From NCBI RefSeq assembly GCF_001695835.1, contig NZ_MBSO01000012.1:186001-250000 (forward strand): a stretch of 64,000 nt of DNA. The letters run 5' to 3'. The position numbers and the translations under genes are program-made. Shown here in pieces: positions 34,988-43,404 of the stretch (positions are counted from its first letter, which is position 1; the number at the start of each line of letters is the position of its first letter). The notes below the pieces were generated by a model that worked only from the letters and a program-made list of their open reading frames with translations, searched no databases and had not been told where the DNA came from. The DNA is from Ensifer sp. LC11 (GTDB taxonomy: Bacteria > Pseudomonadota > Alphaproteobacteria > Rhizobiales > Rhizobiaceae).

Positions 34988-36589
34988 CTATCCGACGTTT
35001 GCCGAATGTACCGGTTCGTTCGCAATCGTCTTGCCGTCACCGTCATCGCTCGCCTTGCGCAAGAGCAGGAAGGCAATGAGGGCCGTCAGCAGTGAAAGCA
35101 GGACGCAGATCGAGGCGGTGAAGGTGAAGGACTGGGTGAAGACGTCGCGCGCCGCGGTCAGCAGCCGTTCAGCCTCCGCCGGGGGCAGGTCGGCGGCGAT
35201 CGCAACCGCACCGCCGAGCGTCTGGCGTGCTGCCGCAACCGTTTCCTCCGGCAGGCCGGTGACCACCAGCTGGTCCATGCGGCCGCGATAGGCTGCCGTC
35301 AGCAGGCTGCCAAGCACGGCGATGCCGAGCGCGCCGCCGAACTCGAAGCTCGTTTCGGAGATTGCCGAGGCTGCGCCGGCGCGTTCCGGCGGGGCCGAGC
35401 CGACGATCATGTCGGTTGTCAGCGTGCCGACCGGAGCAAAACCCAGGCAAAGCACGACGAGGCCGGTGGTGACAAGCAGCGGACTGCTCGACGTGCCGAC
35501 CTGCGTGCAGATCGCAAAGCCGATCGCCGTCAGCACGAAGCCGGCGGCAATCAGGTTGGAGGCGGCAAAACGCGTGGCCAGCATCGGCACCGTCATCGAG
35601 GCTGCGACCATCGCGACACCCGTCGGCACCGACCAGAGCCCGGCGACGAAGGGCGAGAGGCCGAGAACCAGCTGCAGATATTGCGCCACGAACAGGAAGG
35701 CGCCGAAGCCGACGAACAGGCCGAGAATATTGACGCCGAGTGCGGCGCTGAAGGCCGGCGTCTTGAACAGCGAAAGGTCGATCAGCGGATCGGCGAGACG
35801 GAGCTGACGTCTGGCAAAGAGGATGGCGACGATGATGCCGAAGAGGACGAAGGATATCGCAGTCGCGTCCAGCCCATCCTCGGCGATCCGCTTCATGCCG
35901 TAAATCACCGAAAGTACTGATATCAGCGACTGGGCGGCGCTGATCAGGTCCAGCCGGCCGGCATTGGGATCGCGGAACTCGGGCAGCAGGATTGGTCCGA
36001 GGACGAGGATCAGCACCATGACCGGTACCGCAAGCAGGAAGACCGAACCCCACCAGAACTGCGACAGCATCAGCCCGCCGACAACCGGACCGATGGCGCC
36101 GCCGGCCGAAAAGCTCGCGATCCAGACGCCGATCGCAAAGGTGCGCTGCCTGTCGTCGAGGAACATGTTGCGGATGAGCGAGAGCGTGGAAGGCGCAAGC
36201 GTTGCCGCGGCCACGCCAAGTACGGCGCGTGCGATGATCAGGGTTTCGGCGTTCCAGGCAAAGGCCGCGAAGATCGAGGCGAGGCCGAAGGCGATCGAGC
36301 CGATCATCAAGAGGCGCCGGCGGCCGATGCGGTCTCCGAGCGTGCCCATGGTAATCAGGGAGCCTGCGACCATGAAGCCGTAGACGTCGATGATCCAGAG
36401 AAGCTGGGAAGCGGACGGTTTCAATTCCTCGGCGAGCTGCGGAACCGCAAGGTTCAGCACCGTCAGGTCCATGGAATAGAGCATGCAGGGCAGCGCGAGC
36501 ACGGCAAGCCCGATCCATTCGCGCCGGGTCGCCTTCGGGCCTGGCGCACTCGCATTTTCAACGTTCGAAATCTCAGACATGGTCGACAT
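34988..36589 (-). CDS. MFS drug/solute exporter, DHA2 (14-TM) family
   Basis: Inner-membrane transporter of 533 aa, with about 14 predicted helices. Motif A is seen in GTLGDRIGRRRLLMIG and motif C-like sequence in SFSAGGAIGPVVGGLM. Its start overlaps the stop of the SRPBCC gene, so the two are coupled. ATG 36589 and ATG 36580 are both possible; neither has a clear ribosome site. Substrates of such pumps are usually hydrophobic drugs or dyes. Confidence 0.92.
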   Translation of the reverse strand: MSTMSEISNVENASAPGPKATRREWIGLAVLALPCMLYSMDLTVLNLAVPQLAEELKPSASQLLWIIDVYGFMVAGSLITMGTLGDRIGRRRLLMIGSIAFGLASIFAAFAWNAETLIIARAVLGVAAATLAPSTLSLIRNMFLDDRQRTFAIGVWIASFSAGGAIGPVVGGLMLSQFWWGSVFLLAVPVMVLILVLGPILLPEFRDPNAGRLDLISAAQSLISVLSVIYGMKRIAEDGLDATAISFVLFGIIVAILFARRQLRLADPLIDLSLFKTPAFSAALGVNILGLFVGFGAFLFVAQYLQLVLGLSPFVAGLWSVPTGVAMVAASMTVPMLATRFAASNLIAAGFVLTAIGFAICTQVGTSSSPLLVTTGLVVLCLGFAPVGTLTTDMIVGSAPPERAGAASAISETSFEFGGALGIAVLGSLLTAAYRGRMDQLVVTGLPEETVAAARQTLGGAVAIAADLPPAEAERLLTAARDVFTQSFTFTASICVLLSLLTALIAFLLLRKASDDGDGKTIANEPVHSANVG

Positions 36590-37037
36590 AATCCCTGAGC
36601 CGGTCGAGGCACTCGCCCCAGCCTTCCTGGTGCGAGTCGCGCTCTTCGACGGTCTCGAATGGTGTCTGATGGAAGGTCAGCCGTGTCCTGCCGCCGATAT
36701 CGGCAAAGGAAACGGTGATCAGCGTATCGGGACCGGGTTCGCCCTCTTCGTCCCAGGCGAAGGTGAAGACGAGCTTTTCGGGCTCCTTCACCTCGCGATA
36801 GACGCCACCCATCCAATAGTCGCGCCCTTCGGGCGAGCGGATGCAGGCGCGCCAGGCGCCGCCGGACCGGAAGTCCATGCTCAGCGAATGGGGCGTGAAA
36901 TCACGCGGCCCCCACCAGCGCAGCGCATGCTCCGGCGTCGACCAGACCTTGAAGACAAGGCTCACGGGCGCGTCGAAGTCGCGGACGATTTCCAGGCTGA
37001 TATCCTTGCGCGTTACGTTTGCGGTCGCCGCTATCAT
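36573..37037 (-). CDS. SRPBCC/AHSA1-family protein
   Basis: START-like fold protein of 154 aa: LEIVRDFDAPVSLVFKVWST, HALRWWGPRDFTPHSLSMDF, and WGECLDRLRDYVDHV at the end. Members are commonly found beside ArsR repressors; none is present here. ATG 37037 follows GGAGGAGG. It heads a two-gene unit with the MFS pump and lies behind a nested palindrome at 37077-37108. The ligand is unknown. Confidence 0.87.
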   Translation of the reverse strand: MIAATANVTRKDISLEIVRDFDAPVSLVFKVWSTPEHALRWWGPRDFTPHSLSMDFRSGGAWRACIRSPEGRDYWMGGVYREVKEPEKLVFTFAWDEEGEPGPDTLITVSFADIGGRTRLTFHQTPFETVEERDSHQEGWGECLDRLRDYVDHV

Positions 37038-37076
37038 CAATGCCTCCTCCTCCGGGCGCCCCAATGCGCCCAGTCT

Positions 37077-37108
37077 TTAACCTCAGAGTTATTTAACTTG
37101 TCGGTTAA
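37077..37108. promoter_or_regulatory. Nested palindromic operator upstream of SRPBCC-MFS unit
   Basis: Outer arms TTAACC (37077-37082) and GGTTAA (37103-37108) and inner arms AGTTA (37087-37091) and TAACT (37094-37098) share one centre at 37092.5. The whole dyad is 32 bp, 40 bp upstream of the SRPBCC start. This is a strong repressor site, but no matching regulator sits directly beside the operon except the TetR gene at 37199. Confidence 0.6.
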
Positions 37109-37198
37109 TATCCGGCCGCAAGGGAAATTGTCAAGGCGCGCCTGGGCGGCAACCTGATTTTTGTCAGTTTCGGAGGGAGAGGAGGGGCCGCTGCCTGC

Positions 37199-37768
37199 CT
37201 ATTGGGCTGAAGCCATCAGGCTGCGCGCCTGGAGGCGGGAAAGCACTCGGCCGAAGGCGCCGGGATCGTCGAGGCTGCGGGCGAGGATCAGCGCGCCCTG
37301 AATGCCGCCGACGATTTCCTCGGCAAGGGCGCTGCATTCCGCCTCTGGCGTGCCGGCGCGTTCAAGCGTTGCGGCGAGATCGGCGCGCCAGTCGGAGAAA
37401 TAGCCGTTGAGTTCGCGGGCGAAACGGTCATGGGCGCCACTTGCGGCGATCACCCCCATCAGGCAGAGCCTGCGGCCCTGGCGGAAATAGGTGTCGACGC
37501 CGGTAAACATGGCCTCCAGCGCTTCCGCCGGGTCTTCGGCGTTGCGCAACGCGTCAAAAATATGGGTTCGAAACCAGGCAGCGATGTCTCCGAGCACCGC
37601 CTCGGCCATCTCCTCCTTCCCGCCGGGGAAAAAGTGATAGAGGCTGCCTTTGCCAAGCCCGGTCTTTTCGGTGATCAGGCTGAGGCTCGTGCCGTCATAG
37701 CCGTGTTCGCGGAAGGTCTCTGCAAGCGTGGCAATGACGTCTTGGCGTTCGGCAACGACGCGGCTCAT
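37199..37768 (-). CDS. TetR family transcriptional regulator
   Basis: TetR-type repressor of 189 aa. The HTH region reads FREHGYDGTSLSLITEKTGLG and KGSLYHFFPGGKEEM. Its ATG overlaps the HPP stop by 4 bp, so it is coupled to the HPP gene. A perfect 13 bp inverted repeat lies upstream of HPP (38263-38297) and is the likely operator for autoregulation. The nearby 32 bp dyad at 37077-37108 has a different sequence. Confidence 0.9.
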   Translation of the reverse strand: MSRVVAERQDVIATLAETFREHGYDGTSLSLITEKTGLGKGSLYHFFPGGKEEMAEAVLGDIAAWFRTHIFDALRNAEDPAEALEAMFTGVDTYFRQGRRLCLMGVIAASGAHDRFARELNGYFSDWRADLAATLERAGTPEAECSALAEEIVGGIQGALILARSLDDPGAFGRVLSRLQARSLMASAQ

Positions 37769-38259
37769 GCGGGCTTCCTCACCAGCGGATACTCCACCTT
37801 GGCGAAGCGGTGGAAGAGGGCGCCGACGGCAACGAGGATCAGCGAGCCGGTCAGGACCGGGAAGAGCAGGAATTCGAAGCCGGGATCGGCCGCAAACACG
37901 ACGAGCGGATTGGCGCCGGCCGGCGGGTGGGTGATGCGCAGTGCTGCCATCAGCGCGATCGCCGCACCGACGGCGATCGCCACGGCCCACCATTCGTTGG
38001 GAAAGACCGTCCGGAGGATCAGGCCGACGAGGGTGGCGATGACATGGCCGCCGACGACATTGGCCGGCTGCGACAGCGGGCTTGATGCGACCGAGAAGAT
38101 CAGCACGCAGCTTGCCCCGAAGGGCGCCATCAACATGGGATGGCCGACGAGGTTGGTGAGCGCGCCGACGGCGGCAATGGCGACAAGGCCACCGATACCG
38201 GCGATGAGGCCGCGGTTGATGTGGACAGGAGGCTGGTGGCGTGAGAAGAAATGGCGCAT
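37765..38259 (-). CDS. HPP-family membrane protein
   Basis: Integral membrane protein of 164 aa with four to five hydrophobic helices. The family HPP signature lies in RITHPPAGANPL, and SQPANVVGGHVIA is also conserved. HPP proteins have been implicated in nitrite transport in cyanobacteria and chloroplasts, but most bacterial members are unassigned. It is translationally coupled to the TetR gene that presumably represses it. Confidence 0.88.
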   Translation of the reverse strand: MRHFFSRHQPPVHINRGLIAGIGGLVAIAAVGALTNLVGHPMLMAPFGASCVLIFSVASSPLSQPANVVGGHVIATLVGLILRTVFPNEWWAVAIAVGAAIALMAALRITHPPAGANPLVVFAADPGFEFLLFPVLTGSLILVAVGALFHRFAKVEYPLVRKPA

Positions 38260-38262
38260 TTG

Positions 38263-38297
38263 TGTACCAATCGGTCAAGTGTTTACCGATTGGTACA
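38263..38297. promoter_or_regulatory. Perfect inverted-repeat operator of HPP-tetR operon
   Basis: TGTACCAATCGGT (38263-38275) and ACCGATTGGTACA (38285-38297) match perfectly over 13 bp with a 9 bp spacer. The site starts 4 bp upstream of the HPP ATG. It is almost certainly the operator for the TetR protein of this operon. Confidence 0.75.
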
Positions 38298-38379
38298 ATG
38301 ACATGCGGATGAAGTCAAGAGAGTTGCGTTTGGCCGGGAAGGGCAGCGGTCAGCTGCCCGCCCGTTCCCCGCGCATGGC

Positions 38380-40374
38380 CTACATGAAGTCGCGCGGGAC
38401 GCGTTTCCTGAAGTGCTTCTCGAAGATCAGCGCCTCGCCCTCATAGGCGGCGACCTCGGCTTCGGTGATCCATTCGTTTTCGGTGCAATGCAGCGTCGCG
38501 GTCGAGACCGTGCGCACCGACCAGCCTTCGCGCCTGGCGATGCAGGTCCAGGTCGAGGTGCCGATCATCGACAGCGGATCATCGGGCGCGATCGACCAGG
38601 TCTCGTCGCGGATGTCCTGGGTCGCAAGTCCGGTCTGCGGATGTTCAGAGAGCCCGGTATCCTCGTAGATCCGGTAGTGCGTCATGCCGTGCGTCATGTC
38701 GCGCTCGACCGTGCGGCTGGTGCTGCCGCGTGTCAGTTCGCGGTATTTCGGCAGCGGATCGGGGTTCTGAGGCTCGGGCACGACGATCTCCCGGTGGGCG
38801 CCGAGCAGCGGAAGCGCCAGCGCCAGGCTTGATGTGTCGATCGTCACGCCCGGATCGGTCGGCGAGGGCAGGATCAATGGCCAGTAGGAGGTCGACAGCG
38901 ACACGCGGATGCGGTTGCCGGCGCGGAAACGGTAGCCGCAGGCGTCAAGCACAAGCGTGATGCGCGTCTTGCGGCCGCGCTCCATGGCCTTCGGGCTGGC
39001 GTTGCCGTCGCGATGCGCCAGATTGAGCACGCCGAAGGCGACGCGGGTGGCGGTGCCATCGGGATGCACGTCGACGAGGCGGACGGCGAGGTTGGCGGTT
39101 GGCGCATGACAGGTGACGTCGACCGTCAGTGTCGGCTGGCCGAGATAGTCGGCGGCGGCCAGCAGCGGCGCGGTCTCGAAGACGAGCGAGCCGGCGTCGT
39201 CGATCCGCTGGTCGCCCGCCATTTCGGCATCGGGCTTCAGCGTGAAATATTCGCCCGCCGCCGTGCCGGTATCGAGCGGCGACTTCAGGTAGACCTCGCC
39301 GATGCCGGTGCCGCCGGCCGAAGGCGTCAGCCGGCCGTCATGGGAAACGCCGAAAAGCTGCATTTCCGGCGATGTCCAGGCGTCCTTTGCCACCCAGCGG
39401 CCGGGATCGCTGTCGCGCCTGAGTGACGGGCGCGGGCCGTCGAGAATGTAGGCGCGCACCTGCGGACCGTTTTCGGCGCCGTTTTCCTCGTCGCGCAGCC
39501 AGCGGTTCCACCAGCGGATCGCCTCGCCATGAAAATCGGCGCGCGGCTTCGGGAAGGCGAAATGCGGATATTTGTGCACCCAGGGGCCGATCAGTGCCTT
39601 TGCCTTGTCGCCAAGCCCCTCGACCGCTTTCAAGGGTGTGTTGCGGTAACCGTCCGCCCAACCGGCAATGACCAGCGCCGGCACGTCGAAGCCCGCGAAA
39701 TCTTCCGCGATCGATCCGTGCTGCCAGAATTCGTCGCGACGCTGGTGCTCCAGCCATTCCTCCATGAAGAAGGGCTCGTTCTCCAGCCGCTCCATCCACA
39801 TCGCCTTCCAGCGGTCACCGACGATATCCGGGTCCGGCGAGCGCGACTGGTAGGCAAGCATCGTCGCCGCCCAGGAAAGCTGGGCGGAGAGATGGCAGCC
39901 ATTCTTGTAATGGATGTCGTCGTTGTAGCGGTCGACCGTCGAGGCGATGGAGATGACGGCTTTGAGCGCCGGCGGCTTCAAGGCCGCGACCTGAAGGCAG
40001 TTGAAGCCGCCCCAGGAGATCCCCATCATCCCGACCTTGCCGTTCGACCAGGGCTGGGCCGCAATCCACTCGATGATCTCGCATCCATCAGAGAGTTCGC
40101 GCGGCGTATATTCGCCGTCGATGACACCGTCGCTCTCGCCTGAGCCTCTGATGTCTACGCGCACGCCGGCGATGCCGGCGGCCGCAAACACCGGATAGGT
40201 GGATTCGTCACGCAGGCTGGTGCCGCCCTGCTTGCGGTAGGGCAGGTATTCGAGCACGGCGGGAACCGGATCGGCCTCCGCCCCCGCGGGCATCCAGATG
40301 CGGGCGGCAAGGCGGGTGCCGTCCTTCAGCCGGATCCATTCGTTTTCGACTACAGTGAAGTCACGTTCGGACAT
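38380..40374 (-). CDS. CocE/NonD family alpha/beta hydrolase
   Basis: Hydrolase of 664 aa. The N-terminal alpha/beta domain has the nucleophile S120 in GISWGGFN and the VRVDIRGSGESDG segment; the C-terminal jelly-roll domain (X-Pro peptidase C-terminal type) begins about residue 400. Family members cleave esters and amides, including cocaine esterase and X-Pro dipeptidases. No signal peptide is evident. It lies 68 bp downstream of, and probably in operon with, a dipeptide-type binding protein, so the substrate is likely what that protein imports. An acylated amine is a reasonable guess. Confidence 0.9.
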   Translation of the reverse strand: MSERDFTVVENEWIRLKDGTRLAARIWMPAGAEADPVPAVLEYLPYRKQGGTSLRDESTYPVFAAAGIAGVRVDIRGSGESDGVIDGEYTPRELSDGCEIIEWIAAQPWSNGKVGMMGISWGGFNCLQVAALKPPALKAVISIASTVDRYNDDIHYKNGCHLSAQLSWAATMLAYQSRSPDPDIVGDRWKAMWMERLENEPFFMEEWLEHQRRDEFWQHGSIAEDFAGFDVPALVIAGWADGYRNTPLKAVEGLGDKAKALIGPWVHKYPHFAFPKPRADFHGEAIRWWNRWLRDEENGAENGPQVRAYILDGPRPSLRRDSDPGRWVAKDAWTSPEMQLFGVSHDGRLTPSAGGTGIGEVYLKSPLDTGTAAGEYFTLKPDAEMAGDQRIDDAGSLVFETAPLLAAADYLGQPTLTVDVTCHAPTANLAVRLVDVHPDGTATRVAFGVLNLAHRDGNASPKAMERGRKTRITLVLDACGYRFRAGNRIRVSLSTSYWPLILPSPTDPGVTIDTSSLALALPLLGAHREIVVPEPQNPDPLPKYRELTRGSTSRTVERDMTHGMTHYRIYEDTGLSEHPQTGLATQDIRDETWSIAPDDPLSMIGTSTWTCIARREGWSVRTVSTATLHCTENEWITEAEVAAYEGEALIFEKHFRKRVPRDFM

Positions 40375-40442
40375 ATCGTTCCAACTATTTCGTTGTTCTT
40401 GTTGGCAGTTCGGGACGCGAAATCGCGTTGCACTGGAATTGC

Positions 40443-42047
40443 TTAGCTGTCGAACCAGACGCGGCTTCCGACATAGCCATTGGAAAGGTCGTTGCCGATG
40501 TCGTCAACGAAGCCCTTGAGCGAGGCCGAGGCCGCGTTCACATAGTCGTTGAAAACAGGCAGGATCAGGCCGCCTTCGTCGCGCACCGTCATCGCCATGG
40601 TGTGGTACATCTCCTTGCGCTTGGTCTCGTCGAGTTCGGAGCGGGCCTGAAGCAGAAGCTTGTCGAAATCCTCGCGCTTGAAGCGCGTGTCGTTCCATTC
40701 GGCGGTCGAGAGATAGGAGGTCGAGTAGCGCGAATCCTGGGTCGGTCGCCCGCCCCAATAGGAGGCGCAGAAGGGCTGCACGTTCCAGACATTGGTCCAG
40801 TAGCCATCCTCCGGCTCGCGCCGCACTTCAAGCTCGATGCCGGCCTTCCTGGCGCTTTCCTGGAAGAGCACGGCCGCGTCGGCTGCACCCGGGAAGGCGG
40901 CGTCGGAGGTGCGCAACAGGATCGGCCGGTCGTGGCCGGACTTCTTGAAGTGGAAGGCGGCCTTGTCAGGGTCATAGGCCCGCTGCTCGATGCCTTCGGG
41001 CGCCAGCGCATAGTTGCCGTTGACCGGAAAATCGTTGCCGAGCGTGCCGTAGCCGCCGAGCACCCGGTCGAGGATCGCCTGGCGGTCGATGGCGTATTTC
41101 AGTGCCAGCCTCAGATCATTGTTGTCGAAGGGCGCGGTGTCGCAATGCATCAGGAAGCTGTAAAAGCCCTTGCCGGCGGTCCTCAGGATCTCGACGCGCG
41201 GCGCTCGCTTCAAAAGTGGCACGGTCTTCGGGTCGATGTTGTTGATGAAGTGGACCTGGCCGGAGGAAAGCGCTGCGATGCGCGCCGTCGTGTCGTTCAT
41301 CACGATGATCTCGACCGATTCGACGAAGCCGCGGTCGGACCGCCAGTCCTCGGCGTTCTTCTCGAAGGTGGCGCGCAGGCCCGCCTCGTAGCTTGACAGC
41401 TTGTAGGGGCCGGTGCCGATCGGGGAGGCCGGATTGTCGACGCCGCCCTTCGGCTGGATGATCAGGTGATAGTCGGTCAGAAGCAACGGCAGGTCGGCAT
41501 TGCCCTCGGTCAAGGTCAGCACCAGCGCGCCGGCCTTTTCCTCGATCGTCTTGATCGAGCGCATCAGCCCTAGCGCACCGGACTTCGAGCCTTCGTCGGC
41601 ATGGCGCTTCAGCGTGGCAACCACGTCGGCGGCCGTCAGCTTGCTGCCATCATGGAAGCTGACGTCGCTGCGGATATTGAAGGTCCACTGTGACGCATCC
41701 GCCGAAGGCTCCCAGGATTCGGCAAGCGCCGGCAGCGGCGCGCCGGTCTTCGGGTCGGATTCGACCAGCGTGTCGCCCCAGAGATGGCCGATGACGAAGG
41801 AGACGGAGCCGCTATAGGCGGCGGGATCGAGCGAATCGGTGGTGGCGCCGCCTTTCAGACCGAGCTTCAGATGGCCGCCGCGCTTCGGCTCCTGAGCGCG
41901 AGCGTCGCCTGCTGTGAGCGTCGCGCCGAGGCCAGCCGCGAGACCGAGCGCTGCGCTACCCGCCAGAAAGCCGCGCCGGCTGATGCCGGTCGAAGCCATG
42001 CTCGCGGGGACGAGAAGGCCGTCGGGTCGCTTCGTGAATTCGGTCAT
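40443..42047 (-). CDS. Dipeptide-type ABC substrate-binding protein (paralogue)
   Basis: Family 5 periplasmic binding protein of 534 aa with a twin-arginine type signal (SRRGFLAGSAALG). The mature protein starts QEPKRGGHLKLGLKGG. It shares long identical stretches with the binding protein at 48952-50541 (AQEPKRGGHLKLGL, LPLLL-DYHLIIQP, NDTTARIAALSSGQVHFIN), so the two arose by duplication. No permease or ATPase genes follow; it may use the ABC transporter of the carnitine operon. The probable ligand is a quaternary ammonium or acylated amine, by context only. Confidence 0.92.
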   Translation of the reverse strand: MTEFTKRPDGLLVPASMASTGISRRGFLAGSAALGLAAGLGATLTAGDARAQEPKRGGHLKLGLKGGATTDSLDPAAYSGSVSFVIGHLWGDTLVESDPKTGAPLPALAESWEPSADASQWTFNIRSDVSFHDGSKLTAADVVATLKRHADEGSKSGALGLMRSIKTIEEKAGALVLTLTEGNADLPLLLTDYHLIIQPKGGVDNPASPIGTGPYKLSSYEAGLRATFEKNAEDWRSDRGFVESVEIIVMNDTTARIAALSSGQVHFINNIDPKTVPLLKRAPRVEILRTAGKGFYSFLMHCDTAPFDNNDLRLALKYAIDRQAILDRVLGGYGTLGNDFPVNGNYALAPEGIEQRAYDPDKAAFHFKKSGHDRPILLRTSDAAFPGAADAAVLFQESARKAGIELEVRREPEDGYWTNVWNVQPFCASYWGGRPTQDSRYSTSYLSTAEWNDTRFKREDFDKLLLQARSELDETKRKEMYHTMAMTVRDEGGLILPVFNDYVNAASASLKGFVDDIGNDLSNGYVGSRVWFDS

Positions 42048-42120
42048 GTCAGGGTTCCCTTTGGTGTGATGCTTGTAGGGGAAAACCTAGCGGTTGGCAG
42101 ACGACACACAATTTCGCGAC

Positions 42121-42147
42121 TTGACGCTTCTTTACGCGCTTTTACGC
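42121..42147. promoter_or_regulatory. Three phased direct repeats in divergent promoter
   Basis: TTGACGC (42121), TTTACGC (42131) and TTTACGC (42141) repeat at exactly 10 bp spacing, one helical turn. They lie between the divergent binding-protein gene (start 42047) and the HTH regulator gene (start 42207). This is a likely binding array for that regulator. Confidence 0.6.
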
Positions 42148-42206
42148 TACCTTGGTTTATAATCGGATCGCGCGCAGAGCTACGCGGTCGCGGCTTGGGG
42201 AGCGCC

Positions 42207-43001
42207 ATGCAGGACATCGAAATCTTCGCAGCCAATCTCAGGTTTGCCTGTGCGACCCGGCGCTCAATCTCGCAGATCTGTCGCGAGATCGGCATCAACC
42301 GGCAGCAGTTCAACCGCTATATCGGCGGCGAGGCGCGACCGTCGCCGCATAACGTGGCACGCATTGCCCGCTTCTTCGGGCTGGCGGCCGAGGATTTTGG
42401 GCTGCCGGCCAAACAATTTGAGGCACGCATGACGCGGCCCGACCGCGACCGCTCCGACGCGAGCCTGCTGCTCGAAGGCTTTCCGGGCGACATCGCGGGC
42501 CTGAGGCGTCACATCGGCTACTACCAGACCTATCACGTGTCGCTCTCCTGGCCGGGGCTTGTCGTCTGCTCCTGCGCAAGGATTTACGAGGAGGCAGGCT
42601 CGATCCGGGTGAAATCGATCGAGCGCATCCGTGATCCCGCAAACGAGATCCAGCAGTTCTCGAAGTATGTCGGCCTCGTCACCTTCTGGCGAAACCGCAT
42701 CTTCATCGCCGAGCGCAGCATCGGGCGGGAGCCGATGCTGGCGCAGACGATCCTCCTGCCTTTCGAAGTGCACCAGCGCGTCTACCTGCGCGGTACGACC
42801 ATGGGGGTTTCCTGGCGCAAGGAGAACCTGCCCTATGCGTCGCGGATGATCTGGCGATCGCTTGGGGTCCAGCCGGATCTGCGCCAGATGCTCTCGCGCT
42901 GTGGCGTGCTTGCCTTCGGCGCGCGACAGTTGCCGCAGACTGTGCGCAGCTTTCTCGAAACGCCCGGTGCAGAACCCTTGACGCTGCCGACCGAATATTG
43001 A
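42207..43001 (+). CDS. HTH (XRE-like) transcriptional regulator
   Basis: Protein of 264 aa with an N-terminal Cro/CI-like HTH: RSISQICREIGINRQQFNRY and SPHNVARIARFFG, followed by a roughly 190-residue domain of unknown type (YYQTYHVSLSWPGLVVCS, GVSWRKENLPYASRMIW). GGGGAG precedes ATG 42207. It diverges from the binding-protein plus hydrolase unit and is its likely regulator. The C-terminal domain may sense the ligand directly; I do not recognise it. Confidence 0.85.
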   Translation: MQDIEIFAANLRFACATRRSISQICREIGINRQQFNRYIGGEARPSPHNVARIARFFGLAAEDFGLPAKQFEARMTRPDRDRSDASLLLEGFPGDIAGLRRHIGYYQTYHVSLSWPGLVVCSCARIYEEAGSIRVKSIERIRDPANEIQQFSKYVGLVTFWRNRIFIAERSIGREPMLAQTILLPFEVHQRVYLRGTTMGVSWRKENLPYASRMIWRSLGVQPDLRQMLSRCGVLAFGARQLPQTVRSFLETPGAEPLTLPTEY

Positions 43002-43052
43002 GCGGAGAGGGCCGTGTGATAGCATCGGCCGGAACACGCGGAGGAGGGGATC

Positions 43053-43394
43053 ATGAAATCTGCAGTGGCTGCCATCGCCAGCCTTTGGCTCGCTTTGCCG
43101 ATGTTTCCGGCCATGGCCGAGGAGGCGCCGGCGCCGATCCCGTCCTGCGCGCTTTCGGGCGCCTCCAGCGTGATGATCGGCGGACAGCCGGCGCTTAGGC
43201 TGTCCGACGTCGCCAATTGCCCGCCGGAGCTTTACGAGGTGGTGCCGAGCATCATGATCGAAGGACAGCCGGTGGTGCATTTCCGCGCCGGCAGCGGCGC
43301 CAAGGGCGATTGCGCGGCCAAGGGCGAGGCGACGGTGAGCTTCGAAGGGCAAGCCGCGCAGCGGGTGGGCGACGTCGATTGCCGGCAGAACTAA
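43053..43394 (+). CDS. Exported PAAR-like protein
   Basis: Protein of 113 aa with a Sec signal peptide (residues 1-22, cut near AMA-EEA). The mature part contains three PAAR-like strands: SVMIGGQPALRLSD (39-52), SIMIEGQPVVHFRA (66-79) and TVSFEGQAAQRVGD (94-107). PAAR proteins normally sharpen the type VI secretion spike and lack signal peptides; this one is exported by Sec and has four cysteines (C32, C56, C87, C110). No type VI genes are nearby. GGAGGGGA precedes the ATG. The function is unknown. Confidence 0.8.
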   Translation: MKSAVAAIASLWLALPMFPAMAEEAPAPIPSCALSGASSVMIGGQPALRLSDVANCPPELYEVVPSIMIEGQPVVHFRAGSGAKGDCAAKGEATVSFEGQAAQRVGDVDCRQN

Positions 43395-43404
43395 GCCAGG
43401 GCGG

